This document shows, piece by piece, positions 1 through 11,299 of a DNA stretch of 64,000 nucleotides (position 1 is the stretch's first letter; each line of letters starts with the position of its first letter). The notes beneath the pieces were generated by a model, which ran no database searches, was not told the origin of the DNA, and saw only the letters and a program-made list of their open reading frames with translations. Origin of the DNA: Taeniopygia guttata (taxonomy: Eukaryota; Chordata; Aves; Passeriformes; Estrildidae). The stretch spans positions 24,965,001-25,029,000 of the forward strand of contig NC_133064.1 in assembly GCF_048771995.1 (NCBI RefSeq). Reading direction: 5' to 3'. The translations under genes were made by a program, and so were the position numbers.

Positions 1-722
1 TTACTCTATAAAACTTTTCTTAACATATATACATGATATTTGCCTTTTAATTGTGAGAGTCAATCATCGCATTACTCATCTATCGCACTGTGGAATACAA
101 TAACATTTTGGGTTACCCAGGACACAGGAACAGAAAGTGCTCTGGCTGTGCCTGGCCTCACATATCAAAAAAGCCCTAGCACAGGTGCAGTTCTTCACAA
201 GGCTGTGTTTTACAACCTCCAAGCTTCTTATATCCCTTCTCCCCTTACAAGGAGGCCCAAGCCTATGGGAAAAAATGCTTTTAAGTCTTTAACAACATCC
301 TGTTATCTTTGGTGAGAGAATTCCATGTCTTTCAGCAAACAGAAAACAACTCAAAGCAAACACAAATATGTGAAATATCCACACTATTTTTAGCATCTCC
401 CTGGTGCAAGGTTGTTCTTTGAACAAAAACAATCCTAAAAACAACTATTTCTCATTGCCAGACTTCCATTTTTAACCCTTTCCTCCCCACAGTGCCATCC
501 TCACTTTAGCTATACAAATCTTCGTGATCAGGTCAAGGGATGCTTCACTGCTCAACTCATTGCACAAAGTTCAGGGGCTAACAGGAGCTCCAAATCATAA
601 AGTACCCAAGAAAGAAGGAAGGGGAGAAGGGGCACACACCACCACAATCCACCCTGTGACTAAGATCAATCAATTTCTCTCTCCCAGAGTGGCGGTGTGG
701 TCATCTCTTACCTCTGTGACTA
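1..722. other. No gene recognised
   Basis: The open frames here are short and match nothing I know. The stretch has ordinary composition, with no clear LTR ends, tRNA or CR1 sequence. It is probably degraded repeat. Confidence 0.4.
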
Positions 723-869
723 TGTCTTGGTTTGAAAGACAGGTGTCTGCCAAGGAAGGCGGGAACATTCCTGGAATGGATAAGATCACTCACTCCCTCC
801 AAGTTATTATAACTTTGAAATAACAGGGCTTTCAGGCAAAGGGAAGGAATAACAGTTCTTTACTAGAAT
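723..869 (-). mobile_element. LTR A fragment, copy 1 (minus)
   Basis: Begins TGTCTTGGTTTGAAA and matches, by eye, the LTR at 12500 (same strand) and the inverse of 38060-38232. The three share the AGACAGGTGTCTGC block and a run around the motif TTCTTTACTA. Only the U5/R end is present. It is cut off at the TA repeat next to it. Confidence 0.65.
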
Positions 870-871
870 AC

Positions 872-902
<31 letters not shown>

Positions 903-921
903 TATGTATATAGGTATATAG
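870..921. repeat. (TA)n microsatellite
   Basis: Alternating TATATA/GTATATA run that marks the broken edge of the LTR A fragment. Confidence 0.9.
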
Positions 922-1812
922 TGAGAAAATGACCTCTCACTTTAAAATTTCAAAGGTTTATTAAACCTTAACAAATACAACAAAGGACTGGATAAGGAGA
1001 AAGAGCAGCGCTGGGAGCATGGAACTAAACCACCACATGCTCACATACTGTGGGAACCCAGGACATCCCTCTGGCTGCCCTGTCTGTCTCAAGACCCTGG
1101 CAGGGGGCTCAGAGACCTTGGCACAAAATCAAAAACATCTATGGCTTCGATTTTAGCCCGTGGAAAAACCTGACAACTTTGTATGAGGAATTACAAGCTA
1201 CAAGGGCTTGAGTAGTGTGGTAGTTGAATTAACACAGGGTGAAAAAGTAGAATTTTATGGTTTTAAAATAAGGCGTTCAAGGGGACAAGATAGAGGGATC
1301 TGGGCATGTCCTGACCTTCTTCTCCTTCTTCTTGCCCTCCATGTCTTGCTGTGATGGTGACACTTTTCTATTGGTTTAAGGTAGAGACACACTGTCCAAC
1401 ATAAATGATAGATATTGGCACGTTATTGTAGACATTGTACACATAGTTTTTAGTATAAAATGGTAACACCACCCCAAGGGGGTTGGAGTCTGTCGCAGAC
1501 TCACCTGCAAGACAGACCACAGCACCGTGAGAAAGCATGTTTAGATAAGAGAAAATAACATTGAGAAACCGACCCTATGCATTCTGACTTCTTCTTTGGC
1601 TGCGCGGGCTGGGAAAAAAAAGACTTTTTACGACCTCGGGGTCATCTTGACCAGAGAACCCCGAGAACATTCAAAATGGCTGCTCTGTCTTTTATACCCC
1701 ATGATGTTGCATCAGATAACCCTAGCCACTCTCAAAGTCTGCCAGTCAACTCTTCTTCACTGTCCATTGGTGGAGGCTACTTCTTTGCAACTTGATTGAA
1801 GGTCAGGTGTGG
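921..1812 (-). mobile_element. LTR L copy 1 (minus), interrupted by LTR D1
   Basis: 922-1048 and 1670-1812 are the inverse of 10330-10597: the same AATAAA block (seen here as GGTTTATTAAACC) and the same CAACTTGATTGAAGGTCAGG end. The two halves are separated by a D-type solo LTR, so L was present before D1 inserted. The exact outer end near 1812 is uncertain because a tract shared with LTR E starts there. Confidence 0.6.
1049..1669 (+). mobile_element. Solo LTR, family D copy 1
   Basis: Starts TGTGGGAACCCAGGAC and aligns through its length with 8142-8763 and with the R-U5 part of the provirus LTRs at 20646 and 28786 (shared TTTTCTATTGGTTTA, ATAGATATTGGCAC and the GACTTTTTACGACCTCGG end). No internal retroviral sequence adjoins it. 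Flanks ACATAC and (within the end) ACATTC suggest an imperfect duplication. It is clearly diverged from the provirus LTRs, so older. Confidence 0.7.
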
Positions 1813-2080
1813 TTTGACACTGGTCCAATGCCAGGCACCCACGAGAGTCTCTCACTCACCCTCCCCTGCCACAGCGGGGCAGAGGAGAGGAAAAAGATGG
1901 TTAACGAAGGCTTCACAAGTTAAGGACCTGGAGAAAAGACCTCAAGGCCAAAACAGGCTCAATTTAAGGTTGCAAATTGAATTTATTACTAACAGAATCA
2001 GAGAAGGATAATGAGAAGTAAAATAAGCCCTTAAAACACCTTCTCCTGATGCCTCAGGTTTTAGCTGTTATATTTTTCAG
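1808..2080 (-). mobile_element. LTR E-like fragment (minus)
   Basis: TGTGGTTTGACACTGG resembles the terminus of LTR E at 34786, and an antisense polyadenylation motif (GAATTTATTA) follows near 1980. The rest does not align clearly to the other E copies, so this is a tentative call. Confidence 0.35.
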
Positions 2081-2089
2081 ATTCTATTC

Positions 2090-2450
2090 TGCTTTAGTGT
2101 GTAAGTCTAGGCTTCATATTAGGGGATAGTAAGCTCTCTTCACAGAATAGGTAGACAAAACAGTTCCTTCTCTAGATGGAGACCCAAGGACAGCCGATCC
2201 AGATCTCAGGCCCAAGAGCATAAACAACGGTGGACCAAAGAGAGAAAACAAGAAGGATGGGACTTCATGGGCTAAAGCTGTAATTGGACAATCAATGCCA
2301 ATATGCTAATGGACCAAAACTTATAAAAGTGCGAGATTCCATGACCAGTCATCCATTTTGTGTTATGCTGCCCAAGGTGGATCTATTGAGGCCTATTAAT
2401 AAATATCTACTTTATTCTTTAGCTCCCTCTAGCCTATGTTCTAGGTCAGC
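2090..2450 (+). mobile_element. LTR-like sequence M
   Basis: Has a plausible LTR layout: TATA-like CTTATAAAAG near 2330, then a short R with AATAAA at 2398-2403, then a T-rich U5. No partner copy is in the window and the ends are not defined. Confidence 0.45.
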
Positions 2451-2522
2451 CTTCACTCCCCCCAACCCCTCCCTCCTTCCATCCAACAGTGCAGGGAGAC
2501 AGGGCATGGGGGTTTTTGTCAG

Positions 2523-3255
2523 TTAATTACCGAGATTTTCTTCCACTGTGGAGGGAGAGGAGTCTTTCCCCTGTGAGACCATGGGGTCCCTCCCACGGGA
2601 TAGAGTTCTCGGTGAACTTCTCTGGTGTGGGTCCACTCTCATGAGCAGCAGCTCTACCACACCTGCTGCAATGTGAGTCCCTTCTACAGGCAGACAGTCC
2701 TCCCAAATCTGGTGCCATGTGGGTCTCTCTTTCCATGGGGTGTAGTCCTCCAAGGAAAGGCTGCTTCAGCCTGGAAGCAAGGACTCTCTCTCTCCACCAG
2801 GTCTTCCACCGGATCACAGCCTCCTTCAGGCATCTACCTGCTCTGGCATGGGCAGCTCCCCCATGGGCTGTAGGTGGATCTCTGCATCCCCCGTGGACCC
2901 ATGGGCTGCAGGGGGACAACTGCTTCACCATGGTCATCACCATGGCCTGCAGAGGAATCTTGACTCCAGTGCCTGGAGCACCTCCTCCCCCTCCTTCTGC
3001 ACTGACCTTGGTGTCTACATGTTTTTTTCCTTCACATGTTCTCACCTCCTCCTCTTCTCTGACTAGGAGCAAAACCTGTGACTTTGTTTTGATTTTCTTC
3101 TTAAATATGTCATCACAGAGGTGTTACCAACCTCTCTCATTGGCTCAGTTTTGGCCAGCAGCATGTCCATCTTCAAAACCATCAGAGCTTGGCTCTGCTG
3201 GACATGGTGGAAGCTTCCAGGAGCTTTTCATAGGAGCCATCTTTGTGGCCCCCCT
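2523..3255 (-). mobile_element. LTR I copy 1 (minus)
   Basis: Reads as the inverse of 40256-40537 plus 41160-41500: both contain the GGTTTTGGTAGCAGG-like start, the AGAAGCTTCC block, an ACATATTTAAGAA TATA-like box and the later GATCCACCTGCAG block. A 181-codon open frame here is a by-product. I think this is an old ERVL-type LTR with a long downstream part, but the class is inferred. Confidence 0.55.
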
Positions 3256-3880
3256 GCTACCAAAAACAAAGCTGTGCAAAACCAATACAGATCAGATGTA
3301 GCATTTGATTTAGAGTTCCCTTTGGTGGTGATGATAATCCAAATAAGGTGCCCCACCAGCAATGTTCTCCATGTTTCTTTACTTTTTCTAGGACATGGTG
3401 CATCTTCTTTGTATCATGATGAACGGTGATTAGAGTTCTGTGCCCATTATTACGGACATGCTCTAGCAGTTGACACAGGTCATTGTGCTTCAGTAGTTTC
3501 CTCACTAATGTAAGATTCTTTCCAATGGGGGTAAAGCAGTAAATTTTGATACGATGTCTAATTAGACAGTAACAATTTGTGGGTTGTGAGAGGAGCTGAA
3601 TAATTAAAGTCTCATTTCCCAATTCTGAAAAAATTACACATACAGGTATTTGAATGATTGCTTGTCTCTACAGAGATGTTATTTGTAAGTATAGAATCAC
3701 AAAGGGTTCTCATACAAATACATCCATTTCCAATGTATAGAAGTACAGTTTTAGGGGTTTCATCAGGAGGAAATTTTAAATGGCAAACATTTTCTTCAGT
3801 GTCAAGATACATGTCTTGGGCCTTAATCATATTACATTCACAAATAAATCCCTGTTGGTAACATATAACACATGTATCAT
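3256..3880 (-). pseudogene. env: Retroviral env remnant, TM subunit (minus)
   Basis: Two overlapping minus-strand frames (3612-3830 and 3257-3622) match the C-terminal env of provirus G at 54136-54800. Shared traits are the cysteine cluster CICMRTLC, the CMCNF motif, and the block RTLITVHHDT followed by a WWGTLFG-like stretch next to the expected membrane anchor. In a living virus this subunit carries the fusion machinery. Here the frame shifts and the 3' end is cut at LTR I. It is a dead relic of a second G-type provirus. Confidence 0.7.
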
Positions 3881-3984
3881 ATGCATGATATTTTAATATA
3901 ATTTCCCTATACTATGTCATGTATTAAGAAACAATTTATATTACAGCATGCCCTATATGGTATATAAGAATTGTTGTGAATAAT

Positions 3985-4012
3985 CATAACATATATATAT
4001 ACACACACACAC
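3985..4012. repeat. (TA)n(CA)n microsatellite
   Basis: ATATATATAT followed directly by ACACACACAC. Confidence 0.85.
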
Positions 4013-4029
4013 CTATACATATATCTCCT

Positions 4030-4700
4030 TCAACAGGTGGTCATGTTTCACTAGGCACATTTCTGTCAGAGTTGGTTAAAATTAAGATAGGTGTTTTATC
4101 TGTATTGACCAAATCACAGCTGATTTCCTGACTGACAATTAGATTGAGACATATGGGTATTTGTGGGTAAGCGTTACCAATATCTTCCACAGCAGCAGAA
4201 TGATATATTACACTTTCATCTTAAAGGAGGCTGCAAGACAAAAAGGTAAACCAGACTGGTCTCACTGGGGTTTTTCCAGACAGGTTACCCCATTAAGAAG
4301 AAGGAAAAGTCCACTATGCACTAATTCTGTGTTTTGTCCCACTGCTATCAGTAGCTTCCCAAGTAACTGGGCCACAGGGTTTCATTAGAGTCATAGGCAC
4401 AGTTTTAATTTGTGGTAAATTTACCATAAGAGGTTGTCCTGGCTGTAATATGGTTGGACTTATTTTTCATCGGAAGGTGGAGCAATACATTTAGCTTCTG
4501 CAAAGAATGCTCTACTCACCAGGCTTCCAGTGGACTCATACCAATTATTCAATTGATGAAATATTTTGGAGAGTTGAGTATCCCACTGTCTATCAGTGAC
4601 AGGACTTTTCCCCCTACCACAGAAGAGTTTATCTGTCCATCAGCTGGTTCAATAGTTCCGGGCATTCTCCCCCTTACATGAATTGATGAAATAATCCAGG
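4030..4700 (-). pseudogene. Probable env SU remnant, heavily decayed
   Basis: It lies upstream (on the minus strand) of the TM relic. Scattered minus-strand stretches such as a tryptophan-rich patch near 4330-4380 look env-like, but stops occur in every frame. The call rests mainly on position. Confidence 0.3.
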
Positions 4701-5054
4701 CCGGATGTGCCCAGTAGTGAGTTATCCCTAGCTAGTGAGTTATATCTCTGTCTGGCGCCAGAGGTGGAACTCCCAGTTGACAATAAACATTTTCTCTTGA
4801 GAAAAAGATGTACAGAGATAAGCTTCTGGAATTTGACTGACAAAAACTTCACTTTACAAACTATAAAAGCTACACAAATTTTCACGAAGTTAGAAGTCTT
4901 CTACACACACCCAGGAAATGTGTAGGACTTCTCCCCGAAGTTCAGATGCATCTTTGTGGTTACTTTTCCAGAAACTGAGTGAAAGGACTCTACTCCATCA
5001 TCAATTTGGTGGTGAGCTACATTGACTCCTAATCTATACTATTTCTTCGCTAGC
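4701..5054. other. No feature recognised
   Basis: Short frames only. AATAAA at about 4783 could belong to an eroded LTR, but I see no partner copy. Confidence 0.3.
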
Positions 5055-5690
5055 TGTTATATAGGTAACTTTTATCGTGCAATGTATTTTTATCTACTAG
5101 TAGTTCTTTTTGTTTTATCCTGTGTAGTAAGTTGTTGGAGTGTGTTTTAAGTTTCCCCCCAGTTATGGTTGCTCCCTGTCCCCCTCTTTTTGTAAAATGG
5201 TCCAGCCTTCCTTCTCCTCCCTCCTCCGTCTGCCTGTCATTCCTCCCTCCACCCAGTTCATTGTATTTCTGCTGAGTTATCCCCCCCAGCCACATCCCGG
5301 AGCCTGCCTGTCTCTCAGAGACCTCTCCCTTCCACCTAGAAAGTTCCATCCAGGGCTTGGAGTGATAAGCTGGTCGCCGGGGTCCCCTCCCTCCCTCCTA
5401 CCTCATTGGAAGTTTCCCCTGCATGTCACCCCTGTTACCACCCCCAGGTGTTATCCCATTGGTTGGCTGCTGTTTCCTCCCCTTGTTACCACCCCCCTTT
5501 AACAAGCAGGGCACACGGTGCCCATCACCTTTTGGAGCTTATCTTCTTTGAGCCAATAAACTCAGAACTCAGATACCCCCAGAAGGACGGCTCCTTGCTT
5601 TTGTCAGAGTCGCTCTGCGTGTCTTTCAGTCTGGTGGCTTCAACTTCCCACAGGCCATACCTCGTGCCCACAAGCGGCACATGAGAGTGG
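5055..5690 (+). mobile_element. LTR J copy 1
   Basis: Aligns with 9516-10200: TGTTA start, a pyrimidine-rich U3 sharing CTTCCCATCCACCTAGAA-like and CCCATTGG blocks, then AATAAA (5567-5572 region) and a short U5. The 3' limit is approximate. Confidence 0.55.
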
Positions 5691-5753
5691 CCTTTGCTGC
5701 CACAGTGCTACAGGTTCTGACCTAACCGAGACTTGTTAACCTAGCAACAGCCT

Positions 5754-5823
5754 TAGTGGCTCCGCGGTAAAATTCTCACCTGCCATGCCGGCAGCCTGGG
5801 TTCGAACTCCAGCAAAGCCACTA
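5754..5823 (+). tRNA. tRNA-Gly(GCC)-like sequence, probably a pseudogene
   Basis: A 7-bp acceptor stem pairs perfectly (TAGTGGC with GCCACTA). An internal A-box-like TGGCTCCGCGG and a perfect B box GGTTCGAACTC are spaced as in a tRNA gene. The anticodon loop reads CTGCCAT with GCC in the anticodon position, and the D-arm to anticodon region resembles tRNA-Gly. The anticodon stem has two mismatches and no CCA is encoded. It may be a decayed tRNA gene or the head of a tRNA-derived SINE. Confidence 0.5.
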
Positions 5824-5899
5824 ATGCTAGCGAGACTTGGGAAGGCACAGTGACAGGAAGTAGTCTGTTTAAAGTACTATGTCTGTTAATTGTGTGTCT

Positions 5900-6345
5900 A
5901 TTCAATAAATAATTAATTTTGTAAGAGATCTAATTGGCCATTCTTAAGAACTTAGGAGCAAGAACCATTTGGGGTGCAAGCTGCCTCAGAGCTACTACCA
6001 GAAATCTGAGTTAAAGGCAGGACTTGTCTAAGCTCTCATCTCCATTTGTAACAGCCTCATGTGGCTTAAGGTTCCTTTTCAATAAGCCATTAGCTCTTTC
6101 CATAATTCCATTTGATTTGGGCTACTATGGGGTATGGAATACCGATTGAATTCCTTCCTGTTTAGCCCATTCTTACACTAGGGAAAAGGGAGCAGATGAA
6201 CCTTCATTGCGGTTGGGGAGCCACTAGTAACAAGCTGAAAAACAATCTGCTTTGGTTAGCAAGTTCCAGTGCAAGGAGTGTTTGACCATGATAATAATTT
6301 CCATTATTTCTATCAAATAGAAAATTATCAGGAACTGGTAAAGTA
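5900..6345 (-). pseudogene. pol: Integrase C-terminal fragment (minus)
   Basis: Minus-strand translation around 6060-6170 contains a retroviral integrase signature: an HTP...PNQMELWKELM-like stretch where functional enzymes carry P-x-S-N-G followed by the third catalytic glutamate. Stops and shifts interrupt it. It is a piece of an older minus-strand ERV, and the class is not clear. Confidence 0.45.
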
Positions 6346-6568
6346 GTTACTGTAAGTAAGGGAAATTATTACATACAGAGTGGTGTCTGTGCCAAGGGGT
6401 CATCAAACCAGACCCACTTTCCAACAGATCCCCTGCATGGGACTGTTTCCTTGGGGTGACCATGCACACTGCCCTTGCCAGCAACACTGCAAGAAAGGGA
6501 GCAGCTGAAAGCAGGTAAGGCCCTTGCCTCCCCTTCCACTGTCCAGACTCAGTGACAGGGCTAGCTCT

Positions 6569-7140
6569 TGTGAAAAACAAGATTCACTTTCCTGGTAAAA
6601 TTTAAAAGTTTAATAAAGGACAATAGGATACAAAAGTAAAGCAAAGTTTAACAGCCAGGTGCTTGGCATTCAGCCAAGAGCACACCTGATATTTCAGACA
6701 CCCTTTACATACCTTTTCTATTGCATCAGCGTAATGCATATTAATAAAAAATTATGCATATTTCAACTTTTCCCCAAACTAGTTTACATGTTCCAAGAAC
6801 TGTTTAGCATGGCTCCTCCTCATGTCTGCCTTTTTAGAGCATGTGCATTTCTTAGCTGTAGTTTTAGTCTGTTCTTATCACCACCTCCAGCTTGGGCTTT
6901 GGTCCATACTTTCTACAGACAGCAGGTGCTGATAGTTGGTATGTCAGTAGCAGAGGTCTTCATCACACATTCATTGGATGTTATCCCAACCAAGCAAGCA
7001 GTTCAATTATCACAAGCATAACTATATCAGTAATTTCACTACTATGTCTAAGTTTAGTTAATAGCAGAAATAAAAACTATATCTTTATAGAAAAGTTACT
7101 TTAACATTATACATATAGCATCCATTTTAATATTTGCAAA
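6569..7140 (-). mobile_element. LTR K copy 1 (minus)
   Basis: Begins TGTGAAAAACAAG, then an antisense polyadenylation block AAAAGTTTAATAAAGG. This is the inverse of the R-U5 end of the solo LTR at 40538-41159 (CTATTAAACTTTTAAA then TTTTTCACA). The U3 end is not found, so the right limit is approximate. Confidence 0.5.
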
Positions 7141-7448
7141 AAGCCAATATTTTAATATGTATTTATAACACTCTGGACACTTGAAACTGGCCTGAAAGGC
7201 AGGGGAGGGTACCAGCCAACACCCCAATGCCGAGGTGCCTCTTGCAGAAAAATGACCAGGAGCAAATGTATGCCCCAAAGGAGCTGTGGCTGGGGAAGGT
7301 TTGGGAGGAGACCAGATTCAGGGCCAGGGAGTCACACACACACACAGGCCCTGTAGCTTGGCCAGGCTCCTGGGCTGTGCTGGCTTCCAGCAGTGTACAC
7401 CAGTGCCGGTAGAGATGGCGTAATATCGGCCCCATCTGCGCAAGGCAG
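7141..7448. other. No feature recognised
   Basis: Non-coding, moderately GC-rich, with a short (CA)n at about 7333. It is the flank into which LTR E copy 1 inserted. Confidence 0.3.
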
Positions 7449-9387
7449 TGTTATGGTTTGATGCTAGTGTAATGCTAGTGTGCTTATGAGAATATATTTT
7501 TCTTAAATGACTGCTGTGAGATGTGACTAGAAACAGAGTAGAGTAGGTTTAAGCTTAAAAATAAAGAAAAGAACTTTATTAACTTACAACTATAAGAAAA
7601 GGAACATATAAAATTTAGAATGCAAATATTTTAAAACATTCCTCCTCCCTCGTTAAATTTTTAATAAAACACAGTGAGATAAAATGCTGGATTCCTGATT
7701 AAGTCACCACTTTTTAGATAACTAATTTTTACTTTATTAAAGGAGAGAGGAGTCTCTTTTGTATTATAGACTTTTCTAGGAAACACAATTGTAAATTCTT
7801 GTGTTTCTATGTTACACATGGTACTGCTTGGAGAAAATTTAGTTATAGTGATATTTTCTTTTTATGTATAGTGTTCTTACTACTGTGCATGGACTAAGAT
7901 TGTTTATAGGGGTTTTTTTTTAAGATGTTTTGTTAAGGAATAAAGAATAACAGTTTCTTATTTTGGGACAACATTTTTCTTATTTTCTCCTCCCCTGGGG
8001 CTGAGGGTCTATAGAATAGAAATCTTTTTCTTCTTTGAAGACAGAGGGAACTACTACATTCTTATCTTTTTTTTTTTTTTTTCACTTTAATTTTGTATAT
8101 GACATCACTTATTGAAACAGGTCACTTTTACTCTTGTTACTTGTGGGAATCCAGGGCTTCCCTCTGGCTGCCCTGGAAGGCCTGGGACCCTGGCAGGGGG
8201 TCAGAAACCCCCCTGTACAGAGCCCCAAGAGACACTGTCTCTGATCTCTGTCCATGGAAAAGAGTTTTCAATCTTACACGGATGAATGACAAGCTCTGAG
8301 TGTTTGATATAAGTAATAATTAAGTGTGGCACGGGTGCAAAAGTAAAATTTTAGGATTCTAGATTAGGGGTTCAAAGGGGACAAGATGGAGGAAATTGGG
8401 TGTGTCTTGTCCTTTTCCTCCTTCTTTATGCCCTCCATGTTTCACTGTAGTGTTGGCATTTTTCTATTGGTTTAGGCTGGGGACACACTGCTCAACGTAG
8501 ATTATAGATATTGGCACATTATTGTAAATATAGTACACGTAGTTTCTGGTATATAATGTTTGTACCATCCCACTGAGGGGCAGAGCCCCGCACACTGCCC
8601 TGCAGGACAGACCTGCGGCAGGGCAGCAGAACATGCTATAGATAAGCAAGAATAAACAACCTTGAAAACAGCACAGACGAATTATGACCTCTTCTTTGGT
8701 GACGGGGCAGAAAGACAGAGACTTTTTACAATCTCGGAATCATCAATACCACAGATTCCTACAGTTACTTTTTTAGTTTAAGTCATTGCATCTCTCTAGA
8801 ATGTAGTTTGCGTTGCAGGAGAAATTGGTTTAGTCTATGCTTATGTAAGAAAAGTCTAGACAAGACTACTTTATTATTTCTTCTTACCTAGGATTTCTTT
8901 TTCTAACATATTAGGTCTTAGACTTTTTTTCTTTTAAATTGAGGAGGAGTAGTGTTTTGTAAAGCGCACTGCCGGCACATGATATTAAATTTCTGGGTGG
9001 AACAAGTTCTATCTCTCTTTCTCCCTCTGGGGGGGCTGTTTGGGACATTTCAGTGTTTCTCTACTTTTCTGTCTTGCACGGGCTGATCTGGTTTTTTTTC
9101 TTTTTACTCTTTTTTTCTTTTTGGGGCTTTAGCTTACTTTAGTTATAGGCTGCATGGCTTCCCCTCCTTCACCGAGACTATGGCTGGGCAGGGGAGAATC
9201 TGCACTCTTCGCTGACTGGAAAAAAAGAGAAAGTTCTCCTGGGAGTTTTCTATTTTTAGCTCCCTGTGTTTTCAGAGGCGTGTCTATACTTTCAGTGGTC
9301 GCACTAGGTGTCAGTATTTATATTTGACCACTGATTGGTTTGACTATAACTTCTTGAGAAAACCCACTTCCTTATCAATCCACGACA
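7449..9387 (-). mobile_element. Solo LTR E copy 1 (minus), split by LTR D2
   Basis: Left end TGTTATGGTTTGATGC and right end CCACGACA match the ends of LTR E copy 3 at 34786-36158. Without the nested D2 it is about 1.31 kb, close to copy 3 (1.37 kb). The antisense polyadenylation block (ACTTTATTAA) is near 7574. Flanks are ggcag and agcag, a one-mismatch 5-bp duplication. It is strongly AT-shifted against copy 3, so older. Confidence 0.75.
8142..8763 (+). mobile_element. Solo LTR, family D copy 2, with perfect target duplication
   Basis: 622 bp from TGTGGGAATCC to GATTCCTACA, flanked on both sides by GTTACT (8136-8141 and 8764-8769). TATA-like TATATAAT near 8550 and AATAAA near 8650 give the usual U3-R-U5 order. 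The 6-bp duplication is typical of class II (beta/alpha-like) integrases. It sits inside LTR E copy 1, so it is younger than that copy. Confidence 0.9.
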
Positions 9388-9515
9388 AGCAGGAAGAGCA
9401 TAGTGTGTGGATGCCACGGTTTAGGAATGGTACTCCCCAGTTTAGTGCTCCCACTTTTTATAAATGTGTAATGCGATGGTTGGCTTTCACAATTAAGAGA
9501 TTAATATTATGCGCA

Positions 9516-10250
9516 TGTTAAGAGAGATTTTATAGATGTATAGTTATGTTATTTGTATATGTTCTCCCCATTGTCCACTTTCCCTTCCCCCTTGTGTTGT
9601 TGTCACTAGTTGGAGCATTTAGGGGAAGGAGAGCTGTGGAGTTGTGTTTTTTATGTTTTATTACATTTGTATCATGTATAGGTTTGTTCCATGTACCCCC
9701 GGTTCTGTAATGGTTTCTCCCCAGGTTTTCCTGCCTTTCCCCCGCATGTCCGTTATCCCCAAAAGTGCTAAGTCATCCCCCTGTGTTCCCCAGATGCCTG
9801 TCTGTCACTCGGTGTCCCTTCCCATCCACCTAGAATCTTCCACCCGGGACGCTGGGTGATTGGTAAAGGACCTGGGACCCTTCCCCTGTCTATCCTTCAT
9901 TGGATGCACCCCCATATCCCACCACCCTTGAACCCCCCGCGGTTTTACCCCATTGGCTGATCGGTTTTCCCCCATTCCGTATTTAGTTTGTTTGCGCGGT
10001 TCGTTTCGCGCTTTCTTCTGGCTGGCTCCAGCGTGTTCCACCCTGCCCGCGCCTTTCCGGCAAACACCGGCACGGCACGCCTGGTCCCCTTTGAGTTATT
10101 GTATTCCCCGTTGGATTACAATAAACGGAATTCGCGCCAAGAGAAAGACTCTCTTCGTAATTGGCTGTGGGGTCGCTGACTGCTCTCTGGAACTCCGATA
10201 GCGCTTCCCAAAGCCTGCGAGGGTCCAGCGGGAAGTGCTAGAAACCTGCC
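9516..10250 (+). mobile_element. LTR J copy 2
   Basis: Partner of 5055-5690. Starts TGTTAAGAGAG, has a pyrimidine-rich U3 with CCACCTAGAATCTTCC, and a polyadenylation signal in ACAATAAACGG near 10118. It is followed by unrelated sequence, so the U5 end is not exact. Confidence 0.55.
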
Positions 10251-10329
10251 CGCACCTCTCCCCAGTAGAGCTAGCCGGGGCTGAGGAAGGGCGTCGGGGA
10301 GAGGAGCGCCAGCAGAGAGCTTGTTACGA

Positions 10330-10597
10330 GGAGGTGCAGCATGGCAACACCTGACCTCCAATCAAGTTGTAAGAAAGTGATCTCTACTAATAGACAGCAG
10401 AGAAAGAGTTGACTGACAAGACTTTGGGAAGGGCCAAGGGTATCAAAAGCAGAGCGTCCATTTTGTAGACGAGCACATGGCTGCTGGTCACAGAGACTCT
10501 CAGCGCTGTAATGTTTCCTTATTCAGTCCTTTGTTGTATTTTTGTTAAGGTTTAATAAACCTTTGATATTTTAAAAGTGAGTATCGTTTCTCACACA
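10330..10597 (+). mobile_element. LTR L copy 2 (3' part)
   Basis: Inverse of 921-1812. Contains the ACCTGACCTCCAATCAAG block, AAGGTTTAATAAACC with AATAAA, and ends CGTTTCTCACACA. The 5' end is missing. Confidence 0.6.
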
Positions 10598-10719
10598 CTG
10601 AAACCACACTGCCCTTCGGTTCATGCCCTCCCCCCTGCAGCAGGATGGAGAGGAGAATTGGAGGCACAAAAGATAAAGATCACAGGTTGAGATAAGAACA
10701 ATGTACTGAAAGCATCAAT

Positions 10720-11299
10720 TGAAATGAACAGGGTTTATGCCTTTATTAATGTTCAACTCTTTATTAAAAAGATCAGCTGGGAAGGGGGCTCGACTCAGAG
10801 CTTGCCCCCACTGTTTTAACTTTTTCCAGGTAGCCGAAGGGGGAGGAGGCGTGCAGAGTCTGTCGCTGAAGTTCTGAGCAGCAGCTGTCCCCTCTCCTTT
10901 CCTCTTGGTAACACCAGGAAAATCTTGCCTCTTTGTTCCTGCTTCCCACAGCCCACTCCAGTCTAGTCTTCTGTAGGTGATGGTGACAGGTTAAATGTCG
11001 ATCAGGGGATGTGTTTCCCTCTTCCTCAGCCAGGGCATCTGTCTAGCCCCCTCTACTGTGTTTAGTTCTCTATTTAGGGGTGTCTTTATCCCCCAAAATG
11101 CGCTCCCATGGTTCCATGGCTTCCCCTATTTGCATCTTAGTCCTAGAATGGCGGGGGGGGGGGGGGGGGGGGGGCAGGTGATCTCCAGGTAGTTGAGAGA
11201 AAACAAACAGAGCAGAGCAATTAATCAGTACTTAGCTAGAGCTAGCAGTGTCTCAGTATTGCCATGGGAACTAGGAAGGCTCTTTTGTTCATTATATCA
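10720..11299 (-). mobile_element. Solo LTR C copy 1 (minus)
   Basis: Inverse of 16692-17307: starts TGAAATGAACAGGG and ends CTTTTGTTCATTATATCA. Shared blocks include CTTTATTAATGTTCA (antisense polyadenylation signal) and CATGGGAAC near the other end. No clear target duplication. Confidence 0.7.
11153..11174. repeat. G22 homopolymer
   Basis: Run of 22 G inside LTR C copy 1. The length is likely variable between reads or individuals. Confidence 0.9.

Noticed and set aside
2527..3072. 181-codon minus-strand frame
   Set aside because: Lies wholly in LTR I and has no domain; the second copy of I does not keep it open.
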